From Paracoccaceae bacterium (GTDB taxonomy: Bacteria; Pseudomonadota; Alphaproteobacteria; Rhodobacterales; Rhodobacteraceae), in contig SKWP01000162.1 of the NCBI GenBank assembly GCA_007128865.1, positions 1 to 14,891 of the forward strand: a stretch of DNA of 14,891 bases. Direction: 5' to 3'. Below, one piece after another: positions 1-6,344 of this stretch. Positions within the stretch are counted from its first letter, which is position 1; each line of letters begins with the position of its first letter. Both the position numbers and the translations under genes were made by a program. The notes below the pieces were generated by a model. The model was not told the DNA's origin and ran no database searches. It was given only the letters and a program-made list of their open reading frames with translations.

Positions 1-158
1 CGGCCATTGCGGCCACGCAACGCGAAGCATCGGTGCTGGCATGCGGTGTCGGTGAGGGCTTGCTGGTGCTCGACCGCAGGACGCGGCACGAGGATCGGAT
101 CATCACCTCTGTCAAGCTGGTTTTTCACCCCGGCTACCGGATGCACACGCAGAGCTGA
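1..158 (+). CDS. GntR-family transcriptional regulator, C-terminal end (UTRA domain), partial
   Basis: The reading frame is already open at the window edge (first full codon at base 3) and ends at a TGA at 156-158, giving the last 51 residues. The end of the protein has the pattern of the HutC/FarR-type UTRA domain: a REASVLACGVGEGLLVLDR stretch, then a strand with IITSVKLVFHPGYRMH just before the stop. UTRA domains bind the small-molecule effector of GntR regulators; the DNA-binding helix-turn-helix lies upstream, outside the window. The gene points the same way as the enolase-like gene and the sox operon that follow, which makes it a candidate local regulator responding to the substrate or an intermediate. 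That role is inferred from position only. Family assignment is fairly secure for so short a piece. Confidence 0.75.
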   Translation, partial: AIAATQREASVLACGVGEGLLVLDRRTRHEDRIITSVKLVFHPGYRMHTQS

Positions 159-299
159 AATCGTATTCCGCCGATCCGGTCGATCCCGGCGGGCCGCAGG
201 CCGTTTCATGATCGCGCATGGCCGACCGAACCGATCGAACGGGTTCCGCATCTGAAGGATTCGGCATCACGACCCGCACGGTCCGATGCCGGTCGTTTC
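159..299 (+). other. short gap where the enolase cap-domain coding sequence should be
   Basis: There are 141 bases between the GntR stop and the first usable start of the enolase-like frame. None of the three forward frames resembles an enolase-superfamily capping domain, and no clear promoter or hairpin is visible. A normal family member would need roughly 95-100 more codons in front of the preserved part, which do not fit here. The simplest reading is that a deletion joined the end of the regulator gene region to the middle of the enolase gene. Confidence 0.45.
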
Positions 300-1169
300 G
301 TGCCGTGGTCTTGCCCCCGCTTCGCCGGCCGGCTTCTGGCCGGAATCGAGATGGCATTGTGGGATATCATGGGCAAGGCGGCCGAGCGGCCGGTGCATGC
401 GCTTCTGGGTGGGGCGGTTCACGACCGTATCGGGTATCATGGCTTTGCGATGGGCGCCGATGCAGCGGAAATTGCCGCCGAGGCGGGCAGGTTGGCGGCA
501 AACGGCCTTGACGTCATTTACATCAAGGGTGGTCGCGGTCTCGAAGAGGATGTGGAAACGGTGGCTCGGGTCCGCGAGGCCATCGGGCCCCGGGCGCGCC
601 TTCGCATCGATCCGAACGAATCCTGGTCGCCGCTGGCGGCGCGGCAGGCCATTGCCCGAATGGCGCCGCATGACCTCGAGTTCGTCGAACAACCCTGCAA
701 TTGCGAAAGCATCCCGGCACTGGCGCAGATCCGTGCGGTCTCGACCGTGGGTATCGCCGCAGACCAGTGGGTGTTCACGCCGTTCGAGGCTTTCGAGGTC
801 TGCCGGAGCGGCGCTGCGGACCTGATCGTGATCGGCCCTCACGAGACCGGAGGTCTTGCCGGCATGGCCGCCCTCGCCCGTGTCGCCGAAGCTGCCGGGC
901 TGAACATCTGCATTCGCGGCCTGTACGAAACCGGGATCACCGCATGTGCCGCCCATCAGCTGGCGGCAACATGCCCGAACCTCGACGATGGCAACCAGAA
1001 CATGATCGCCTTTCTGGAATGGGACATCATCGCTCGACCCGACAGGCGCCCCAAACAGGGCTCCTTGGCGGTGCTGACGGCTCCGGGGCTGGGCTTTGAA
1101 CTCGACCCGGACGCCGTGGCGCGTGTCGCCGAGCTTCATCGACGAAGCGGGCCGGCAACCGCCGGCTGA
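300..1169 (+). CDS. mandelate racemase/muconate lactonizing enzyme family protein, lacking its N-terminal cap domain
   Basis: The 289-residue frame (GTG start at 300, the first start in frame) matches the barrel part of an enolase-superfamily enzyme. These enzymes abstract a proton alpha to a carboxylate and stabilise the enolate on Mg2+. Visible landmarks are the GIEMALWDIMGKA helix (residues 15-27), IKGGRG with Lys76, and three candidate metal ligands: Asp104 in RIDPNESW, Glu130 in FVEQP and Asp155 in ADQW. GLYETGI follows near residues 207-213. Full-length relatives have about 370-400 residues. Here the frame begins at the very end of the capping domain that closes the active site, and the upstream gap is too short to hold the rest. 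No Shine-Dalgarno sequence is evident before the GTG. The second lysine typical of the MLE subgroup is not obvious: the position reads IGPHETGGL. The exact substrate cannot be assigned. It is probably a remnant pseudogene, or a gene damaged by a local deletion. Confidence 0.7.
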   Translation: MPWSCPRFAGRLLAGIEMALWDIMGKAAERPVHALLGGAVHDRIGYHGFAMGADAAEIAAEAGRLAANGLDVIYIKGGRGLEEDVETVARVREAIGPRARLRIDPNESWSPLAARQAIARMAPHDLEFVEQPCNCESIPALAQIRAVSTVGIAADQWVFTPFEAFEVCRSGAADLIVIGPHETGGLAGMAALARVAEAAGLNICIRGLYETGITACAAHQLAATCPNLDDGNQNMIAFLEWDIIARPDRRPKQGSLAVLTAPGLGFELDPDAVARVAELHRRSGPATAG

Positions 1170-1226
1170 CCGTCCCGCCATCCCGATAAGACCAGTATCC
1201 CGCGGCCACGGATGAGCTGTGTATCC

Positions 1227-2474
1227 ATGCGCCATTCCTTTCTGAACCTCCTGCGTCAGGGATTGTCGGGTCATCGCGGATGGCCGCAGGCGTGGCGCAA
1301 TCCGGAACCCCGCCGCAGTTACGAGGCGGTGATCGTCGGCGGCGGCGGGCATGGGCTGGCGACGGCCTACTACCTTGCAGGAGAGCATGGTCTGACCGAC
1401 GTCGCGGTGCTGGAACGTGGCTGGATCGGTGGCGGCAATACCGGGCGCAATACCACCAACGTGCGATCCGACTACATGTATCCTGAAAGTGCCGCGCTCT
1501 ATGACCTGTCCCTGCGGGTGTACGAGGGGCTGGGCCGGGAACTCGACTTCAACATCATGCTTTCGCAGCGTGGCTGGCTGTTTCTGATCCACGACCTGCA
1601 CCAGATGGAAACCGCCCGACACAAGGCGAACTGGATGCAGTGCAACGGCATTGACGGGGTGATCGTGGACAGTGCCGAAGCAAGGCGCATGCTGCCGGCG
1701 CTGAACCCGGCCGCAGATGCACGCTACCCGGTGATCGGCGCATTCCCGCAGCGTCGTGGCGGCACCATCCGGCATGATGCCGTGGCCTGGGGATACGCCC
1801 GCGCTGCCGACCGGCTCGGGGTGGACATCATCCAGAATTGTGCCGTCGAGGGTCTTGTCATGAACGGCGGCTGCGTGACGGCTGTGCAGATCAGCCGAGG
1901 CACCATCGGTTGCGGGCGCATGGGTGTCGCGGCCGCTGCGTGGACCGCCAGGGTAACGGCCATGGCCGGCTTTCCGCTGCCCATGACCAGCCACATCCTG
2001 CAGGCCATGGTCACCGAACCGGTGCGGCGCTGTCTTGACCATGTGGTGATCTCGCCTGCCACCGGCGCTTATGTGAACCAGACACGGAAGGGCGAACTGG
2101 TCATTGGCGGGATCATGGACCTGTACCAGAGCTTCAGTCAGCGCGGCACCTATCCGAGCATCGAAAAGGTCGTTGCTGCCGTGGTGGAAATGTTCCCGGC
2201 GTTTTCCTCGCTCAAGCTCATGCGCCACTGGGCCGGTGTGGTCGACATCACGCCGGATCGGTCGCCGATCATCGGCCCCAGTCCGGTGCCCAACCTGCAC
2301 CTGAACTGCGGTTGTGGTACGGGCGGGTTCAAGGCGATCCCGGCCGGTGGACTCCTGCTGGCCCACGCCGTTGCCACCGGCCGGCAGCATGCACTCGCCG
2401 AAGCCTTCGGCCTGGAACGCTTTCGCCTGAACGCGCTGGTCGACGAGGCTGCGGCTTCCGGCATCGCACATTAG
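1227..2474 (+). CDS. soxB: sarcosine oxidase subunit beta (heterotetrameric type)
   Basis: This is a FAD-dependent amine oxidase of about 415 residues, the usual SoxB size. With SoxA, D and G it oxidises sarcosine to glycine; SoxB holds the noncovalent FAD where substrate is oxidised and shares the covalent FMN at the SoxA interface. The N-terminus has the dinucleotide-binding VGGGGHGLATAYYL motif, then GGGNTGRNTT. The histidine in GGTIRHDAVAWGYARAAD matches the FMN-attachment histidine of characterised SoxB. The C-terminal NCGCGTGGFKAIPAGG closes the FAD site. An in-frame ATG at 1212 would add five residues. I prefer 1227 because family members begin M-R-x-S/Y ahead of the GLSGHRGW segment; neither start has a strong Shine-Dalgarno sequence. 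It leads an operon, with soxD starting 8 bases after its stop. No frameshift or missing motif was seen, in contrast to soxA. Confidence 0.93.
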   Translation: MRHSFLNLLRQGLSGHRGWPQAWRNPEPRRSYEAVIVGGGGHGLATAYYLAGEHGLTDVAVLERGWIGGGNTGRNTTNVRSDYMYPESAALYDLSLRVYEGLGRELDFNIMLSQRGWLFLIHDLHQMETARHKANWMQCNGIDGVIVDSAEARRMLPALNPAADARYPVIGAFPQRRGGTIRHDAVAWGYARAADRLGVDIIQNCAVEGLVMNGGCVTAVQISRGTIGCGRMGVAAAAWTARVTAMAGFPLPMTSHILQAMVTEPVRRCLDHVVISPATGAYVNQTRKGELVIGGIMDLYQSFSQRGTYPSIEKVVAAVVEMFPAFSSLKLMRHWAGVVDITPDRSPIIGPSPVPNLHLNCGCGTGGFKAIPAGGLLLAHAVATGRQHALAEAFGLERFRLNALVDEAAASGIAH

Positions 2475-2482
2475 GGGGCGCC

Positions 2483-2776
2483 ATGATCGTCATTCGTTGT
2501 CCGCATTGTCAGGTCGAGCGTCATGAGGATGAACTGTTCTACGGCGGCGAGGCGCTGCCGCCGCGCCCGTCCGATCCTTTGCAGCTTTCCGACCCGGAGT
2601 GGACCGGGCGGCTGTTCTTCCGGTCCAACCCCGAGGGCGCCGTGATCGAGGACCGGTGCTGCGCCGCCGGCTGCGGTCACTGGTTCCGGGTGCGGCGCTG
2701 CACGGCCAGCCATGCGATACTCGATGTCGCTCCGCCGCCGGCGATGCCCGTTCCGCTGCCGGAGTTCAGCTCGTGA
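2483..2776 (+). CDS. soxD: sarcosine oxidase subunit delta
   Basis: This small protein of 97 residues is the zinc-binding delta subunit of heterotetrameric sarcosine oxidase, a structural component that caps the complex. The start is the ATG at 2483, preceded by an AGGGGG Shine-Dalgarno four bases upstream; the frame is open further upstream, but that part overlaps soxB. Family landmarks are CPHC near the N-terminus (Cys6, Cys9), the YGGEALPPRP and RSNPEG segments, and AAGCGHWF. In relatives the second pair of zinc ligands is His and Cys spaced four apart. Here the histidine position is Cys60 and the partner is Cys64, so the site may be four-cysteine. Its stop codon overlaps the GTG start of soxA (GTGA at 2773-2776), suggesting translational coupling. 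Confidence 0.92.
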   Translation: MIVIRCPHCQVERHEDELFYGGEALPPRPSDPLQLSDPEWTGRLFFRSNPEGAVIEDRCCAAGCGHWFRVRRCTASHAILDVAPPPAMPVPLPEFSS

Positions 2777-3330
2777 GTGGCGGATACCGGCTCGATCAGG
2801 GCGGCAGGATAAACCGCGCCCGCCCTGTGTCCTTCCGGCTGGACGGACATCACATGCAGGGATTTGACGGCGACAGCCTGGCCTCGGCGCTTGTCGCCAA
2901 CGGAGTGCGGGTCGTGGCGCGCAGCACCAGGCTTCGCCGCCCGCGCGGGATCATGGCGCTGGGCCCCGAGGATCCCAACGGGTTGTTCAGGGTCAGAGAC
3001 GGGCATGGCTCCGATCCTTGTGCCAGGGCCGGGCTGGTGCCGCTGGTCGAAGGCATGGAGGCCGAAACCCTGTCCGGCCGGGCTGGTCCGCGGCTGGATC
3101 CGCTGGCGCCTGTCCAGGCCCTGGCCGGCTTCCTGCCCGCGGGCTTTTATTGCAAGACCTTCAAGTGGCCGGGCTGGAGCTGGTACGAAGGCGCAATCTG
3201 GTCAATGACAGGCCATGGAAGCGTCGAAGCCGCGCCCGATCCGCGTCGTCGCGAAATGCGCCATGACAGCTGCGATGTTCTGGTGATCGGTGCCGGTCCG
3301 GCCGGACTTGCGGCCGCGCGAGCCCTGGCC

Positions 3331-3335
3331 GGGCC
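3331..3335 (+). other. first soxA frameshift: one G short
   Basis: Frame 1 encodes GAGPAGLAAARALAG up to 3333. From about 3336 the protein continues in frame 3 as RRVLLADARPQAGGSLLWEE, the expected strand and loop after the nucleotide-binding motif. The sequence reads GGCC-GGG-CC where GGCC-GGGG-CC would keep the frame and give ALAGAGRRVLL. Frame 1 stays open to a stop at 3741 but no longer resembles SoxA after this point. Confidence 0.8.
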
Positions 3336-3677
3336 GGTCGGCGTGTCCTGCTTGCCGACGCCCGGCCGCAGGCTGGTGGAAGCCTGCTGTGGGAAGAAAC
3401 GCGCATCGACGGCCAGCCGGGCATCGACTGGGCCGCATCCGTTGTCGCCGGGCTTTGCGCCAACGGTCACAGATGGCTTCCCGACACCACGGCAACCGGC
3501 GCCTATGAGGGCGGGATGTTCACCCTGCTGCAGGCCCTGCGCGACGACCGGGGGCTTGTCGGCGAACGGATCTGGAAACTGCGCGCCCGTGCGGTTGTCC
3601 TGGCAACCGGCGCGCATGACCGCCCGATGCCGTTTGCCGACAATGATCGCCCCGGCATCTTTCTGGCGCGGGCGGTG

Positions 3678-3682
3678 CGGGG
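3678..3682 (+). other. second soxA frameshift: one G short
   Basis: Frame 3 encodes NDRPGIFLARAVRG up to about 3682; the protein then continues in frame 2 as LIGRYGVAPGRRLAILTN. The run at 3679-3682 has four G; a fifth would join the two pieces seamlessly (RAVRGLIGRYG). Unshifted, frame 3 ends at a TGA at 3729-3731. Confidence 0.8.
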
Positions 3683-5484
3683 CTCATCGGGCGCTACGGC
3701 GTGGCGCCTGGCCGGCGGCTTGCGATCCTGACCAACAATGACGAGGGCGCGCTGACCGCGCTTGTGGCCCGTCAGGCGGGTATGGAGCTTGCCGTGCTGG
3801 CGGATACGCGCCCGCGCAATTCCGCGCCCCTTTCCGTCGTGGCCGAATCCCGCGGCGTGCCCTGCCTTTTCAAGGCCGAATGCACAGGCAACGGCGGGCG
3901 GAGCGGGCTGCGCTGGATTTCCGTCCTGGCGTCGGGACAGGACCGGCGCATAGCCTGCGATGCCCTGGCGGTGACGGCCGGGACAATCCCGGCCCGGCAG
4001 TTGGCCGCGCAGGCGGATCTCCGGGTGGCCTTTCAGGCCGATACCGAACCGGCCTTCGCAACCGCACCCATGATTGCCAGCGACGGCACCGTTCCCTGGC
4101 TCGTGGCGGGCAGCGTGACCGGGGCAGTCGGGCTCCAGGCGGCACTGGCGCAGGGTCATGCTGCTCCGACCCACCTCGGGATAACGCCCGGCCCGGCCAT
4201 CGAAGGCCCTGTTGCAAGTATGGACCTGGCGGTTGGCGGCCTGACTGGCCCCTGGCGGGCCCGGCGCGCCAGGGACAGCCGTGTCTGGGTGGATATCCAG
4301 AATGACGTGAAGCTGAGTGATCTGCACCTTGCCGTGCGCGAAAACTATGTCCACCCGGAACACCTGAAACGCTATACCACCCTTGGCATGGGCACAGACC
4401 AGGGCAGGACTGCGACGGCCAACGGCATGGCTGTCCTTGCCGATCTGACCGGCCGGGATCCGGCGGCAGTTGGCGCCACCCGGCTTCGGCCACCTGCCAT
4501 CGCCATGCGCATGGGGACCATCGCGCATCTGCGCCAGGGTGATTGCCACGAACCGCGCCGGCAGCTTCCGGCCGCCGCCGTTCATCATCGCGTCGGGGCC
4601 ATCATGGAGGACTTCGGCTGGCAGCGCCCGGACTGGTATGGCGGCAACGGCGCAGACCGTGATGCAGCGGTCGCTGCCGAAAAGCAGGCGGTGCGCCAGT
4701 GTGTCGGCGTTTTCGACGCGTCGCCCCTGGGCAAGATCGAGGTCGCCGGTCCCGACGCCCGCAGCTTTCTTGACCGGCTCTATGCCGTTGATCTGACCCG
4801 TCTCCGCCGGGGGCGAATACGCTATGGGCTGATGCTGAACGAAAACGGAACCATCCTGGATGACGGGGTTGTCGCCTGTCTTGACGAGACCCTTTTTCTG
4901 GCCGGTCCGAGTTCGGCCAACGCCGGCCATGTCGCGCGCTGGCTGCAGCGCTGGCACCAGACGGAATGGCCCGAGCTGCGGGTTTCCATCAGCGATGTGA
5001 CGGTCCAATGGGCCACGCTGGCGCTGGCGGGACCGCAGGCGCGGGCGCTGTTGTCGATGCTGGAACCGGAATTCCCGATGACGGACTCCGAACTGCCGCA
5101 CATGTCGGTTGCCGAAGGCCGGGTTGCGGGACTGCCGGCGCGCATCGCGCGTGTCAGTTTCACCGGTGAGGTGCAATTCGAGGTTTCGGTGCCGGCTCGC
5201 GACGCTGCGCCGCTGCTTGGCCGGATGCTGGACCATGCCCTGGCAATGGGGGGCCGTCCCGTGGGTCTGGAGGCCTGGCTGCAATTGTGGATCGAGAAGG
5301 GATACATCCACCTCGGCACCGAAACCAACGGCCGAACCACCCCCGATGATCTTGGTTTCGGGGCGCTGATCGCGCGCAAGCAGGCGGGTTTCATCGGCAA
5401 GCGCGCGCTTGCGCTTCCCGGCGCCGGCGGCGCGAGGCGAGAGCAGCTTGTTGGCCTCCGCGCGGTCTCGGGCCGGCTGAGGGC

Positions 5485-5490
5485 GGGGGG
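5485..5490 (+). other. third soxA frameshift: one G short
   Basis: Frame 2 encodes GLRAVSGRLRAGG across a run of six G at 5485-5490. The expected C-terminal barrel continues in frame 1 as RILCDGKARPPCPTIGQVTS and runs to the proper stop at 5716-5718, which overlaps soxG. A seventh G restores the frame. Unshifted, frame 2 ends at 5545. Confidence 0.8.
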
Positions 5491-5714
5491 CGCATCCTGT
5501 GCGACGGCAAGGCAAGGCCGCCCTGCCCGACTATCGGTCAGGTGACATCGGCATGCCACAGCGATGCCTGCGGCGGACCCATCGCGCTGGCGCTGCTCGA
5601 AGCCGGCCGCAGCCGCATGGGTGAGCGGGTTCGCGTCTATTCGGAGGGCGAGGTTTCGGTGGCAGAGGTCTGCAGCACCGTCTTTCTCGACCCCGAAAAC
5701 CGGAGGTTGAGTCA

Positions 5715-6344
5715 ATGATCGATGCCACAGGGATGACAGGGCTAGAAGCCCGGGAAACGCTGCACGGCCGGGTATTCGGGAGCGGTGCGGTTGATTTCTT
5801 GCCCTTGCCGGCCGGTGGGGCATTGTTGCTGACCGCTGCAGTCGAGGCCAGGGCGGTATCCGAACCGCTTGGCCGGCTGCTCGGGCTGCCGGTGCCGATG
5901 CAGCCATGGCAGACCGAGACGCACCGGGGCAGAATGCTGCACTGGATTTCGCCAAGGTCATGGCTGCTGTCCTGCGATCAGGACGATGAGGCCGCGCTTG
6001 CGGCAGCCGTGCTGCGCGCCTTTCCTGATCGCTGTCTGCATGCCTGCGCGCAGTCGAGCCGCATCTCGCGCTTCGGGCTGCGTGGCGAGGGGGCGGAAGA
6101 CCTCTTGCGCCAGATCGGCTTTCTTGCGCTGGAGCCCGGCGGCATCGTGCCGGGCGGATTTCGCCGCACCCTGCTGGCAGGACAGCCAACCCTTGTTTGG
6201 CGCATCGGCCCGACCGAATGGCAGCTGGGCGTGGACCGCGACAAGGCCGACCATCTGCGCGGCTGGGTCTTGCGGATCATGCGCGACGAGGCCGCCAGCG
6301 ACCGGATAACGGCCATCACCGGCACTCAGGAACGGAGGGCATGA
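5715..6344 (+). CDS. soxG: sarcosine oxidase subunit gamma
   Basis: This 209-residue protein is the gamma subunit of heterotetrameric sarcosine oxidase, a GcvT-fold-like accessory subunit without its own flavin. The length is as expected for the family. Features seen are the PMQPWQTE segment, ISPRSWLLSC in the first half, the QSSRISRFGLRGEGAEDLL stretch in the middle, and PGGFRRTLLAG with WRIGPTEWQLGVDRDKADHL towards the end. The ATG at 5715 has GGAGG eight bases upstream and overlaps the last codon and stop of soxA (ATGA at 5715-5718). Its translation may therefore normally depend on ribosomes finishing soxA, so the soxA frameshifts could lower its output. Its own stop overlaps the start of the next gene in the same way. 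The family is poorly conserved, so the call rests partly on its place in the operon. Confidence 0.9.
   Translation: MIDATGMTGLEARETLHGRVFGSGAVDFLPLPAGGALLLTAAVEARAVSEPLGRLLGLPVPMQPWQTETHRGRMLHWISPRSWLLSCDQDDEAALAAAVLRAFPDRCLHACAQSSRISRFGLRGEGAEDLLRQIGFLALEPGGIVPGGFRRTLLAGQPTLVWRIGPTEWQLGVDRDKADHLRGWVLRIMRDEAASDRITAITGTQERRA

Larger units (their letters stand above)
2773..5718 (+). pseudogene. soxA: sarcosine oxidase subunit alpha, interrupted by three -1 frameshifts
   Basis: SoxA carries the NAD-binding oxidoreductase part and the tetrahydrofolate-binding GcvT-like part of sarcosine oxidase, and makes 5,10-methylene-THF from the removed methyl group. The start is the GTG at 2773, with GGAG eight bases upstream and overlapping the soxD stop. 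Reconstructed order: 2Fe-2S-ferredoxin-like domain (VSFRLDGHHMQGFDGD, residues 19-34, then RRPRGIMALGPEDPN), a GAGPAG nucleotide-binding loop (173-178), VVLATGAHDRP and NDRPGIFLA, RLAILTNNDEG, then the GcvT domain (WYGGNG to GFIGKRAL) and a C-terminal beta-barrel ending DPENRRLSQ. The frame breaks near 3331, 3679 and 5485. Restoring one G at each gives an uninterrupted protein of about 982 residues, the normal family size. As written, the stretches are open as 2773-3741, an unstarted middle piece ending at 3731, 3701-5545 (GTG), and a last piece to 5718. The result is either a truly inactive gene or clustered sequence errors. The gene identity is certain. Confidence 0.9.

Noticed and set aside
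267..2471. 734-codon open frame on the minus strand opposite the enolase and soxB genes
   Set aside because: It is antisense to two recognisable genes, crosses their boundary, and its translation shows no family motif; long antisense frames are common in GC-rich DNA.
2312..2482. Upstream extension of soxD
   Set aside because: Overlaps soxB out of frame; SoxD proteins start with M-x-x-I-x-CP as at 2483.
3331..5490. Programmed ribosomal frameshifting in soxA
   Set aside because: Three sites would be needed in one gene, none with a clear slippery heptamer plus stimulatory structure, and the family is not known for recoding.
3503..5515. 670-codon minus-strand open frame opposite soxA
   Set aside because: It mirrors soxA codons. 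Its staying open across the frameshifts was considered as evidence for a real gene, but the product has no recognisable domain and the plus-strand protein is unmistakable.
6197..6340. Upstream extension of the dehydrogenase frame
   Set aside because: Lies entirely within soxG; the ATG at 6341 has a spaced AGGAA and is followed by a typical N-terminus.
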